Below, in pieces: positions 7,253 through 14,749 of a stretch of 64,000 bases of DNA. The stretch lies in contig CAWALU010000014.1 in the NCBI GenBank assembly GCA_963782985.1, forward strand, positions 248,001 through 312,000, read 5' to 3'. The notes beneath the pieces were generated by a model, which did no database searches, was not told the DNA's origin, and saw only the letters and a list, made by a program, of their open reading frames with translations. The stretch's first letter is position 1. Each line of letters opens with the position of its first letter. The stretch comes from CAVSWT01 sp963782985. Its GTDB lineage: Bacteria; Bacteroidota; Ignavibacteria; Ignavibacteriales; Ignavibacteriaceae. The translations under genes and the position numbers were made by a program.

Positions 7253-8767
7253 TTATATTTTTGATAGGTATTCAAAAAGCAGTCGTACGCCAAAAGGATT
7301 CATATAAATTTTAGTGTAGTTTTTTAAAGAGTAAGCACCGGTGGGTCCCGCAATATCAATGTGAACCCACTTCAATTTTTTATCTACAAAATTTTCTAAA
7401 AACTTAGCGGCGCTGATTGCGCTTCCCCAACGCGATCCATTGTTGTTCACATCGGCAACATCGCTTTTAATTAAAGTATGATAATCATCCCACATCGGCA
7501 AAGCCCAAACTCTGTCGTAAGTTTTTTGTCCCGCCTTAAATAGATCGTTTGCAAGCTTATCATCTTTAGTAAAAACACCCGCCACAAATTCACCCAGAGC
7601 GACAACACAGGCGCCGGTTAAAGTTGCCAAGTCAATTATAACATCGGGCTTAAGCTTAGATGCGAAATCCAATCCATCTGCAAGAATCATTCTTCCTTCA
7701 GCATCCGTATGCTCAACTTCAATTGTTTTTCCCGATGCTGTTTTTACAATATCTCCGGGACGCATAGCCGAGCCGGAAACCATATTTTCCGCCGAAGGAA
7801 TAATGCCTATAATTTTAGTTTGAAGGTTTGCTTTTGCCGCCGCAAGTATAGTTCCCGCAACCACGGCAGCGCCCGACATATCAGCTTTCATCTCGCCCAT
7901 GTTTGCGGCAGGCTTTATTGAAATACCGCCTGCGTCAAACGTTACGCCTTTGCCAACGAGAGCAACAGTTTTAAATTTTTCCCGCTTTTGATTATTTGCT
8001 TTAACTTTTGGCGAGTACTCTAACGTAATAAATCTCGGCGGATTAACGCTTCCCATTCCCACTGCAAGCAGTCCGCCCATTTTTCTTTTTTTAATTTCTT
8101 TTTCATTAAAAACTTTTACCTTCACTCCAACTTTTGAAAGAGCTGATAATATTTTTTTTGATAAAATATCCGGAGTTAAATTTATGGCGGGCTCGTTTTG
8201 TAGATCGCGAGTAAAGTTTGCTCCTTCCATTAAAATCAGCGCGGAGGTTAAAGCAGATTTTAAAATCTTTTCATTATCAGCATAAAGAAATACATCCAGC
8301 TTTTTTAATTCTTTTTTATCGGACTTATATTTATCAAACTTATAATTTCCAAAAATTATTCCTTCAACGAATGTTTGATAATAATATTCTTCACTATCAA
8401 AATATTTTTTTAATGTTTCATACTTGGGAATAAAAATATGCAGACTTTTTAACTCTTCATTTTCTAATTGCGGAATTAAACCAGCTAATTGATTTCTAAA
8501 ATAATCAACACTAAAATCTTCATTTACAGATAGTTTAATTAAAATTATTTCATCCGGTTTACCGCCTTGTTTTGCAGCTCTTATTTCTTTCCCGCCTTTG
8601 GATAAAAAAGTTTTTCTCTGCAATTCAGATAGATGTATGTTCAAAACTTTTTCAAGATTCTTCAAACTTACGTCTAACTTTTTTTCATCAATTAAATATC
8701 TAACGCTGACTGATAAATTTTTATAGCTAATTTTTTTTCCGCCTGATTTAATATTTAATTTAAACAT
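7253..8767 (-). CDS. pepA: Leucyl aminopeptidase (M17 family)
   Basis: This 504-residue cytosolic metallo-aminopeptidase removes N-terminal residues from peptides. The variable N-terminal domain covers about residues 1-170. The catalytic domain carries all the expected two-zinc and active-site residues: Lys273 and Asp278 in VGKGVTFDAGG, Lys285 in SIKP, Asp296 in KADMSGA, and Asp355, Glu357 and Arg359 in HTDAEGRM. The last motif reads HTDAEGRM instead of the usual NTDAEGRL, a conservative change. The start ATG overlaps the stop of the upstream phosphoesterase gene by one base (TAATG), giving a two-gene operon. Confidence 0.93.
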   Translation of the reverse strand: MFKLNIKSGGKKISYKNLSVSVRYLIDEKKLDVSLKNLEKVLNIHLSELQRKTFLSKGGKEIRAAKQGGKPDEIILIKLSVNEDFSVDYFRNQLAGLIPQLENEELKSLHIFIPKYETLKKYFDSEEYYYQTFVEGIIFGNYKFDKYKSDKKELKKLDVFLYADNEKILKSALTSALILMEGANFTRDLQNEPAINLTPDILSKKILSALSKVGVKVKVFNEKEIKKRKMGGLLAVGMGSVNPPRFITLEYSPKVKANNQKREKFKTVALVGKGVTFDAGGISIKPAANMGEMKADMSGAAVVAGTILAAAKANLQTKIIGIIPSAENMVSGSAMRPGDIVKTASGKTIEVEHTDAEGRMILADGLDFASKLKPDVIIDLATLTGACVVALGEFVAGVFTKDDKLANDLFKAGQKTYDRVWALPMWDDYHTLIKSDVADVNNNGSRWGSAISAAKFLENFVDKKLKWVHIDIAGPTGAYSLKNYTKIYMNPFGVRLLFEYLSKI

Positions 8768-9777
8768 TATTTTTCCTTTACATCTTTATATTGATTAAGA
8801 TATTCTTCGGCTTTACCTAAAATTTTAATTTTATAATCCTCTAAATTTTTATGAAAAAATCTCGCGCCCGAAGCGTTTGTATGCCCGCCTCCGCCATACT
8901 CTCCTGAAAGCTTATTCATCGGAATATTTCCCTTAGAACGAAAACTTACTTTAAAACCATCCTTTAATTCAATAAACAAAATTCCGATTTTAACATTCAT
9001 TACTGAAAGAGAAAAATTGACAAAGCCATCCGTATCCGATTCCAAAGCGCCGGTTTCTTCAAACGCTTTTCTGGGAAGAGTCATATAAGTTATTTCATTG
9101 CTGTCGCCATAAAGCTGCATTGAATCTAAAGCCTTTCCCAAAAGTTTAACTTTACTGAAATGACTTTGATCATAAATTGAATCAAAAACTTTTCCGGGAC
9201 TTACGCCTAATTGAATAAGCTCGGCGGCTATTAGATGAAGCTCCGGCGTGGTGCGCTCAAATCTAAATGAGCCGGTGTCGGTCATAATTGCGGCGTAGAT
9301 GGGTTCGGCAATTTCAAAATTTAATTTTACAATATTTGTTTTTTTTATGAAGTCATAAATGATATGCCCCGTGGCGCTGTATTGCTGATTAGTAAACAAA
9401 TGATCAAAAGAATTTTCGGGTTCCTGATGATGATCAATACAAATTTTAAGTTTGTTTGACTTGATAAAACCATTCATCATTCTTACAATTCTATCAGCGC
9501 GATTAAAATCCAAAGCGACTATTACATCCGATTCATCAAAAATATTAGCGTGTTTTTCTTCATCGTATCTTTCAATAATTTTTTCATCGTCTAAAAACTG
9601 AAGATTGTAGGGAGTCTCGCTTGTGTTTACAATTTTTGCATTCTTATTTAATAGTCTTAATAATTCATAAAATGCAATTTCAGAACCGATAGCATCGGCA
9701 TCAGGATTAACGTGCGTGGTTAAAAGGAAGGAATTATTTTTTTCTATAATTTCTTTTAATAAAATATAATCAATCAT
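8767..9777 (-). CDS. nrnA: DHH/DHHA1 phosphoesterase, NrnA-like (nanoRNase / pAp phosphatase)
   Basis: This 336-residue cytosolic phosphoesterase has metal-binding motifs THVNPDADAIGSE (about 21-33), VALDFNRADR (about 87-96) and the defining DHH (115-117). The C-terminal DHHA1 domain ends with GGGGHTNASGA. Family members degrade very short RNAs or dephosphorylate 3'-phosphoadenosine-5'-phosphate. The length of about 320-340 residues separates it from the much larger RecJ. It is the first gene of an operon with pepA, overlapping by one base. A strong hairpin lies 25 bases upstream, between it and the cassette-like region. Confidence 0.9.
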   Translation of the reverse strand: MIDYILLKEIIEKNNSFLLTTHVNPDADAIGSEIAFYELLRLLNKNAKIVNTSETPYNLQFLDDEKIIERYDEEKHANIFDESDVIVALDFNRADRIVRMMNGFIKSNKLKICIDHHQEPENSFDHLFTNQQYSATGHIIYDFIKKTNIVKLNFEIAEPIYAAIMTDTGSFRFERTTPELHLIAAELIQLGVSPGKVFDSIYDQSHFSKVKLLGKALDSMQLYGDSNEITYMTLPRKAFEETGALESDTDGFVNFSLSVMNVKIGILFIELKDGFKVSFRSKGNIPMNKLSGEYGGGGHTNASGARFFHKNLEDYKIKILGKAEEYLNQYKDVKEK

Positions 9778-9801
9778 AATTGTGTTTTGTATAAATAATA
9801 A

Positions 9802-9823
9802 AGGGCTTGAGGAGTCAAGCCCT
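9802..9823 (-). terminator. Hairpin separating the cassette-like block from nrnA
   Basis: A perfect 9-bp stem (agggcttga with tcaagccct) has a 4-base loop ggag. On the leftward strand it is followed by an A/T-rich run before the nrnA start at 9777. It could terminate read-through from the beta-lactamase gene. The spacer up to 9996 also contains palindrome-rich sequence (GGGCGAAACTGTCCC and AGCT repeats near 9930-9960) but no clear attC core. Confidence 0.5.
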
Positions 9824-9996
9824 GAAATAATTTTATTGTAAAGATAAAAAAAATATTTGAATAAATTTGATTTATAATTGAGTGAGAATAATTGTTATAC
9901 CTTCGACTCTTAGAATGAAGTGTTTGCGGGACAGTTTCGCCCAAGCTGTACAAGCTGCAAAAAAAAATTTTTTATTTGAATGTAATATGCTCGCTT

Positions 9997-10905
9997 TTAT
10001 TTTTCATATTTATCAGTGAAATAATCCCAAGCTGCTTTTGCTATATCAGCAATAATTTTTTGATTTATTTCTTCATCTTCCTTCGAGTTGCTTACAAAAA
10101 TACTTAAATAAAAATATTTGCCATTCGGAAGAAAAACAATTCCAATATCGTTTACTGCCCCCGTAACACCGGCGTCATTTTTACCGGAGCGCCCTGTTTT
10201 ATGAGCAATAATAGTATTGTTAGGTAATTCACCTCTTATACTTTTCTTTCCGGTTCGGGTACTTTTCATAGTTTCCCATAAGAAATTATAGCTGCTTTCT
10301 AAAAGTAAATTATTTTGGTTCTGATAAAATTTAATTAGCGATTGATTGGCGGCCTTTGGAGTTGTCCAATTTTCAAATTGATTTTCCCAATTACTTTGCT
10401 GCGTCTTTTCATTATATCTTATGGCAATATCTATAATGTTTTTATCGTGTAAATATTTTTCAACAACTTGCGGACCCCCAATTAGTTTTAAAATTAAATC
10501 GCAGCCTACATTATCACTTTCCGTAATTGTAATTCTTAAAATTTCAGATAATTTAAGAGTTACGCCATTTGGAAATTTATCGCGGATGGGGCTGTACAAA
10601 TTAGGAGTTAAATCATCTTTAGTAATTTTAATATTTTGGTTTAAGCTTAATATTCCTTCGTCAACTTCTTTTAATACTGCTAATGCAATATGAAATTTAA
10701 ATACACTCTGCAGAGGAAATCTTTTATCGCCATTTATTGATAATGTATCTTTTCCATTATAGCCTTCCACGGCAATTCCTACAATGGCATTTTTACCTTC
10801 CACAACTTGCGTTATTTTTTGCCGCAATCCATCATAGCTTTGCGTGCAAGCGAGAGAAGTAGTTAATAAAATAAATACAGCGGTCAGCTCACTTAGTTTT
10901 TTCAT
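9997..10905 (-). CDS. bla: Class A beta-lactamase, A2-like (CfxA/PER/VEB relatives)
   Basis: This 302-residue periplasmic serine beta-lactamase hydrolyses penicillin- and cephalosporin-type rings. The N-terminus is a Sec signal (about 1-20, ending SLAC, a possible but imperfect lipobox). All class A elements are present: SVFK (Ser67, Lys70), SDN (130-132), the omega-loop Glu166 in RYNEKTQQ followed by NWTTPKAA, and HKTG (235-238). The longer omega region and NWTTPK are typical of subclass A2, common in Bacteroidota. It is the last of four leftward genes in the cassette-like block. Only a weak Shine-Dalgarno is seen. Substrate range cannot be judged from sequence. Confidence 0.9.
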   Translation of the reverse strand: MKKLSELTAVFILLTTSLACTQSYDGLRQKITQVVEGKNAIVGIAVEGYNGKDTLSINGDKRFPLQSVFKFHIALAVLKEVDEGILSLNQNIKITKDDLTPNLYSPIRDKFPNGVTLKLSEILRITITESDNVGCDLILKLIGGPQVVEKYLHDKNIIDIAIRYNEKTQQSNWENQFENWTTPKAANQSLIKFYQNQNNLLLESSYNFLWETMKSTRTGKKSIRGELPNNTIIAHKTGRSGKNDAGVTGAVNDIGIVFLPNGKYFYLSIFVSNSKEDEEINQKIIADIAKAAWDYFTDKYEK

Positions 10906-10933
10906 TTTCGTTTGCTATATCTAATTTTAAAAT

Positions 10934-10983
10934 CTCGTTTAAATATTGCGGGTTACTGAAGCCGAAGTTCAGTTATCAACGAG
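10934..10983 (-). other. Palindromic spacer between the 56-residue gene and bla, weak attC-like
   Basis: On the leftward strand, outer arms CTCGTT (10978-10983) and AACGAG (10934-10939) enclose an inner perfect hairpin ACTGAA / TTCAGT around CTTCGGC. It also contains GATAAC. The nested-arm plan resembles attC. The two sides of the inner hairpin are very asymmetric (4 against 18 nt), and the core does not match GTTRRRY, so the assignment is weak. Confidence 0.3.
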
Positions 10984-10987
10984 GTTT

Positions 10988-11158
10988 TTATTTTACAGCA
11001 GTTTTAACTTCAGATTGCATATTAGTTTTTTTGATTTTCATAGCTTCTATTTCTAACTGCTTCATTGTGCTTAATGCTTTGTTACAATAACAATAATAGG
11101 AAGTAACATTCCCATAAATACCGCCCACGCTTAAAAATATCCAAAAGCTTTCATCCAT
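10988..11158 (-). CDS. Small 56-residue protein with one hydrophobic segment
   Basis: A short leftward reading frame starts at ATG 11158 and ends with TAA at 10988-10990. The start is preceded by AAGGAG with nine bases of spacing, one of the best ribosome-binding sites in the window, which is the main reason to believe in it. The product begins MDESFWIFLSVGGIYG. It has a hydrophobic stretch at about residues 5-20, a Cys/Tyr pair of clusters (YYCYC, 21-25), and a Lys-rich tail (about 40-56). It could be a single-span membrane protein. I recognise no family. It is the third gene, in leftward order, of the cassette-like block. Confidence 0.6.
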   Translation of the reverse strand: MDESFWIFLSVGGIYGNVTSYYCYCNKALSTMKQLEIEAMKIKKTNMQSEVKTAVK

Positions 11159-11213
11159 TTTTTAATTCTCCTTTTTAATTATTTGAATCGGTTAGTGATT
11201 TAATTTTAATGGA

Positions 11214-11353
11214 CTCGTTTTTGGTACGCACCGAAGGCAATTATTTCAGTTAGAACAAATGCCCCGAACAATAATGCCGAGCAAAAACAAATATGTTAAA
11301 AACCTTAAAAACCCCGCGCTAATACGGCGGTGGCGTTGAGCCGCAAGTTATGT
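11214..11353 (-). other. attC-like spacer between the 201-residue gene and the 56-residue gene
   Basis: On the leftward strand the spacer opens with AAAACACATAAC (core ACATAAC at 11347-11353). This is exactly complementary to GTTATGTGTTTT at the front of the same gene's unit (12047-12058). GC-rich palindrome-prone sequence follows (CGGC, GCCACCGCCG, GCGCGGGG). It shares agaacaaatgcc(cc)gaaca (11252-11270) with the next spacer upstream (12188-12204). A clear 3' core is not identified, so the right-hand limit is uncertain. Confidence 0.4.
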
Positions 11354-11411
11354 GTTTTCTAAATTGGCTATTACCTTCGTTGATTACAATGTTAATATTT
11401 AAATATCAAAA

Positions 11412-12017
11412 TTATTCCACTACAATATTTTCAGGAGGAGAATTATTATTATCTATAGGAGCGACTTTTTTGCTCAAGAGAAGCAATCTTAATGCTGAAG
11501 AGAAACCTGCAATTGTAACTCCATAAATTATTTGGGATCCGGAAAGTACAGCAAGAATCAATAAAAATAATGTTGTTGCTAAATATCTGCCAGATTGAAT
11601 AAGTAATCCCGTTCGCTGATGCAGAAATAATTTACCGTGCAGGCCTCTCCTGCTTGTTCGGTATCCTAGCACATTTGTCAAATGCTGGGTATTAACTATT
11701 AATAAAGTTCCCCAGATGAATCCCAGAAAATATTCCTGGAGGAGACCGGGCATATATAGTAAAGCAACTGGCAACCCAATACCTGAAATTATTGTTGCCG
11801 TAAAATGTCGAGGATTAAATATTTTTAATTTTGCTACAGCTTCCTGCATTATCGAGTTGCCCTCAATTGTATTTACCGGGTAACTTTGATAGTGTTTTGA
11901 ATAATGTTCTTTTCTTTCTTTTTCCTGTATAAGAGTTAGTAAATAATCGCTCCACATTAAGAGCATTGTAATCAAACCTATGGTCAGAGGACTATTCATT
12001 AAGAATTTGAATACCAT
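11412..12017 (-). CDS. Multi-spanning membrane protein of unknown function
   Basis: This 201-residue protein is predicted to lie in the inner membrane. Hydrophobic helices are visible at about residues 10-28 (LTIGLITMLLMWSDYLLTLI), 75-110 (two spans), and 140-180 (two spans). A short polar C-terminal tail of about 15 residues follows. The start ATG is preceded by AGAGGTG with good spacing. I do not recognise a family. The gene sits as a single unit flanked by inverted 12-base sequences (AAAACACATAAC), in line with a mobile cassette. The residue pattern YRTSRRGLHGKLFLHQRTG between helices may be a functional loop. Confidence 0.6.
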   Translation of the reverse strand: MVFKFLMNSPLTIGLITMLLMWSDYLLTLIQEKERKEHYSKHYQSYPVNTIEGNSIMQEAVAKLKIFNPRHFTATIISGIGLPVALLYMPGLLQEYFLGFIWGTLLIVNTQHLTNVLGYRTSRRGLHGKLFLHQRTGLLIQSGRYLATTLFLLILAVLSGSQIIYGVTIAGFSSALRLLLLSKKVAPIDNNNSPPENIVVE

Positions 12018-12051
12018 TATTCACCTCTTATATTTTTAAGATTTCAAAAAC

Positions 12052-12237
12052 ACATAACTGCGTTGTTTTTAAGCCGTCGCCCAGCACAGCTATGCAGCTT
12101 AAAACACAGAAGCCAATAATTTTAGAACTATTTCTTTTTGCAATCTACTTAAAAGAGAAACTAACATTTATAACGCAACATTAAAACAGAACAAATGCCG
12201 AACATTTGAAGCGGTCGGCTTGAAGAAATTGTTAGGT
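12052..12237 (-). other. attC-like recombination site between the oxidoreductase and membrane-protein units
   Basis: On the leftward strand the spacer begins with ACCTAAC (12231-12237), a perfect RYYYAAC core that overlaps the stop codon of the upstream gene. It ends with GTTATGT (12052-12058), which pairs with that core at 6 of 7 positions. Internally, TTCAAGCCG pairs with CGGCTTAAA (8 of 9), as expected for the L arms. An inner imperfect palindrome (TGTTTTAAGC against GCTTAAAAACA, with one extra base) is also present. At 186 bp it is long for attC. Two merged sites are possible. Confidence 0.5.
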
Positions 12238-13179
12238 TTTACCATTATGATCAATAGTTATTACTACATTTCCTTTTTTATGTCCTTTGTCAACATATCT
12301 GTGAGCTTCTACTATTTCTTCCAGTGTATAGAGTCTGTCAATCACGGTACTCAGCTTTCCCGCTTCGCAGAGTTCTTTGAGATAGTAAAGGTCTTCAAAT
12401 TTTAACTTGATGTTCCCCTTCACAGCAAGAACGTTGAGATAATGTCCTGACTTAGAGAGAGATTTATTACGTTTTGAATATTCAATTTTTCCTACAGCAT
12501 CATAGATAACATCGTAAGTCTCTCTGCTCTGTGTAAAATCTTCTTTAGTATAATCAATTACTTTATCAGCGCCGAGTGACTTTACCATTTCCAGATTAGA
12601 AGTACTGCATACTGCCGTAACTTCTGCGCCAAAATATTTAGCAATCTGTATTGCATAAGTACCAACGCTACCAGAAGCGCCATATATTAATACCTTTTGT
12701 CCTTCTCGAATATTTGCTCTTCTAAGATGAATCAATGCAGTTATCCCGCCATTAGAAACTGGTGCGGCTTCTTCGTAAGTCATATTTGACGGTTTAATTG
12801 TAAGAATCCCATTTTCAGGCAGGCAGCAATACTGTGCATAAGCGCCAAAACGAAACTCGGTGGATGCAAAAACAGAATCACCTACTTTAAAACTTTTAAC
12901 ATCTTTTCCTATTTTTTCTATTTCCCCCGAGAGTTCCATCCCGAGTATATTTTTTCTTGGTCCCTTAAAACCTACTAAAACCCGCATCAGCGGCTTAAAA
13001 AAGAAATCTTTAACGGGTCCTAATCCCGGTTCCAGTCGCCGGATTTTAGTATCACCAATGTGTACCGTTGTAGCTAATATTTTTATAAGTACTTCATTGG
13101 ATTTTGGTAGGGGTTTTTTAATTTCTTTAATTTGTAGAACTTCAGGTGGGCCATATTTTGTACATATAACAGCTTTCAT
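12232..13179 (-). CDS. Zinc-less medium-chain oxidoreductase (quinone-oxidoreductase-like)
   Basis: This 315-residue cytosolic NAD(P)H-dependent enzyme belongs to the medium-chain dehydrogenase/reductase superfamily. The N-terminal GroES-like catalytic domain spans about 1-125. The Rossmann nucleotide fold follows with LIYGASGSVGTYAIQIAK (about 164-181) and GADKVIDYTKEDF. The catalytic-zinc cysteine and the structural-zinc cysteine cluster are absent, which places it with quinone oxidoreductases or enoyl reductases and not with alcohol dehydrogenases. The substrate is unknown. AAGGTG lies six bases before the ATG. Perfect inverted decamers (AAAACCTAAC) bracket the gene, as expected for an integron cassette. 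Confidence 0.82.
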   Translation of the reverse strand: MKAVICTKYGPPEVLQIKEIKKPLPKSNEVLIKILATTVHIGDTKIRRLEPGLGPVKDFFFKPLMRVLVGFKGPRKNILGMELSGEIEKIGKDVKSFKVGDSVFASTEFRFGAYAQYCCLPENGILTIKPSNMTYEEAAPVSNGGITALIHLRRANIREGQKVLIYGASGSVGTYAIQIAKYFGAEVTAVCSTSNLEMVKSLGADKVIDYTKEDFTQSRETYDVIYDAVGKIEYSKRNKSLSKSGHYLNVLAVKGNIKLKFEDLYYLKELCEAGKLSTVIDRLYTLEEIVEAHRYVDKGHKKGNVVITIDHNGKT

Positions 13180-13205
13180 AGTAACACCTTAAATGATTTT
13201 TCAAA

Positions 13206-13291
13206 ACCTAACGGCATTGCAAATAACCCGCCGCCCAGAACTACAAAGCGACTTTGTCACAATTGCAGAGAATTTGCAGCGCCGCTTAAAT
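13206..13291 (-). other. attC-like recombination site upstream of the oxidoreductase unit
   Basis: This 86-bp element on the leftward strand has R''-like ATTTAAG (13285-13291), then L'' GCTGCAAA. A central part contains the hairpin ACAAAG TCG CTTTGT. L' TTTGCAATGC follows (pairing with L'' except for two extra bases). The element ends with GTTAGGT (13206-13212), a perfect GTTRRRY core. Arm order, extra-helical bases and size all match integron attC sites. The R'' core deviates at its last base. Confidence 0.6.
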
Positions 13292-13305
13292 TACTGACAA
13301 GCGGT

Positions 13306-13620
13306 GGTTCCTACCAGTTACAATATGGTTCCTACCCATTACAATATCATTCCTACCAGTCACTTTATCATTCCTCCCAGTTACAATATCATTCCTACCG
13401 GTTACAATATGATTCCTCCAGTTACAATATGATTCCTACCCGTTACAATATGATTCCTACCCGTTACAATATGATTCCTACCCGTTACAATATGATTCCT
13501 ACCCGTTACAATATGATTCCTACCGGTTACATTATGATTCCTACCGGTTACATTATGGTTCCTACCCGTCGCTTTATGGTTGCTACCGGTTACTTTATGG
13601 TTGCTACCATTAATTTTAGT
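13306..13620. repeat. Tandem array of about 14.5 copies of a 21-bp unit
   Basis: The consensus unit is gattcctacccgttacaata plus t, repeated head to tail without spacers. Copies 7-10 (13431-13514) are identical, while outer copies diverge. Copy 6 lacks one base, which breaks the frame. Because 21 is a multiple of three, both strands show open frames with heptapeptide repeats (MIPTRYN rightward, VTGRNHI leftward). I treat this as a minisatellite and not as coding sequence. The array fills the gap between korB and the attC-like site at 13206-13291. Confidence 0.9.
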
Positions 13621-13703
13621 CGAGGATGATTCATTTAGGTCATACTGTGTGACAATTTGTTACTATATTATTACTATATGGAACGCTGCTTTTGAAAATT
13701 AGC

Positions 13704-14747
13704 TTAGTTCACATCCCATAAATTTCCGGTGAACAATATTTTCCTTAAATCTCCATCCCCTTTTGTCTGCTTAATTTTATTTATCTGGTTATGGAAGTCA
13801 TCATCATAAGTAGTTTTGAATTCCTGCTTAAAAATACCAATTGGAGTGGGCAGCCCGTCAATTTCAGTAAACTTGGAAAGTATATATGAACGCGCTTCAG
13901 CTTTGTCAAACTCATCATGAATCCAAACATCGCTAATAGAAAATTTGCCGTTTGAAATAGAAATTACTTCAGGCAATAGTCCGTTTAATTTAATTCCCTT
14001 GTCATTGTTCTTTCCAAAAATCATCGGCTTATTATGCTCAAGCGTAATTACATTATCAGCTTTGGTTTCTTTGTCGGTTAAAATTTCAAAAGCGCCGTCG
14101 TTAAAAATATTACAGTTCTGAAATACTTCAATAAAGGCTGCTCCTTTATGTTCAGCAGCCCGCTTCATCATTTGTTGAAGATGTTTTGGATCCCTATCCA
14201 TAGACCTTGCAACGAATGTAGCTTCCGCGCCGAGCGCCAAACTAATGGGATTAAACGGAAAATCGATGCTTCCAAACGGAGTACTTTTAGTCCTCTTCCC
14301 TTTTTCAGATGTGGGTGAATATTGCCCTTTGGTTAATCCGTAAATTCTATTGTTAAAAAGTAAAATTTTTAAATCAACATTTCTTCTGCAGGCGTGAATA
14401 AAATGATTTCCGCCGATACTTAAAAGATCGCCGTCGCCGCTGGCAACCCATACTGATAAATCGGGGCGATTAACTTTTACTCCCGTTGCAATTGCCGCCG
14501 CTCTTCCGTGGATACCGTGCATTCCGTAAGTTTCCATGTAATACGGAAAGCGCGCTGCACAGCCGATGCCGGATATCCAAACAAAATTTTCTTTTTTAAT
14601 TCCAAGATCAGGGGAGACGCGCTGCATTTGTGCAAGTATAGAATAATCGCCGCAGCCCGGGCACCATCTTACATCCTGCGAAGTAGAAAAATCTTTTGAC
14701 GTGTATTTAACTTCTTCATTAACCTGGTTATTGTTTTCTTCCTGCAT
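13704..14747 (-). CDS. korB: 2-oxoglutarate:ferredoxin oxidoreductase, beta subunit (copy 1)
   Basis: This 347-residue thiamine-diphosphate subunit of a two-subunit 2-oxoacid:ferredoxin oxidoreductase interconverts a 2-oxoacid plus CoA with an acyl-CoA, CO2 and reduced ferredoxin. Four candidate 4Fe-4S ligands are visible: Cys29 and Cys32 in WCPGCGDYS, Cys63 in GIGCAAR and Cys212 in VFQNCNIF. GDGD (104-107) with FNNRIYGLTKGQ forms the thiamine-diphosphate/Mg site. The gene lies two bases after the alpha subunit gene. No separate ferredoxin-like delta subunit is encoded, as expected of the fused-type enzymes. Strict substrate preference (2-oxoglutarate or another 2-oxoacid) is inferred from overall resemblance. 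Confidence 0.88.
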   Translation of the reverse strand: MQEENNNQVNEEVKYTSKDFSTSQDVRWCPGCGDYSILAQMQRVSPDLGIKKENFVWISGIGCAARFPYYMETYGMHGIHGRAAAIATGVKVNRPDLSVWVASGDGDLLSIGGNHFIHACRRNVDLKILLFNNRIYGLTKGQYSPTSEKGKRTKSTPFGSIDFPFNPISLALGAEATFVARSMDRDPKHLQQMMKRAAEHKGAAFIEVFQNCNIFNDGAFEILTDKETKADNVITLEHNKPMIFGKNNDKGIKLNGLLPEVISISNGKFSISDVWIHDEFDKAEARSYILSKFTEIDGLPTPIGIFKQEFKTTYDDDFHNQINKIKQTKGDGDLRKILFTGNLWDVN

Positions 14748-14749
14748 AA

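Noticed and set aside
9824..9996. attC site for the beta-lactamase unit
   Set aside because: Palindromic segments are present, but no core complementary to the front of the bla unit could be found, so the boundary remains unproven.
13306..13620. CRISPR array
   Set aside because: The units are contiguous without unique spacers, and no cas genes are in the window.
13429..13629. A 66-codon frame of MIPTRYN repeats
   Set aside because: It is a by-product of the 21-bp tandem repeat. The repeat is broken by a one-base deletion upstream, no ribosome-binding site is present, and the opposite strand is equally open.
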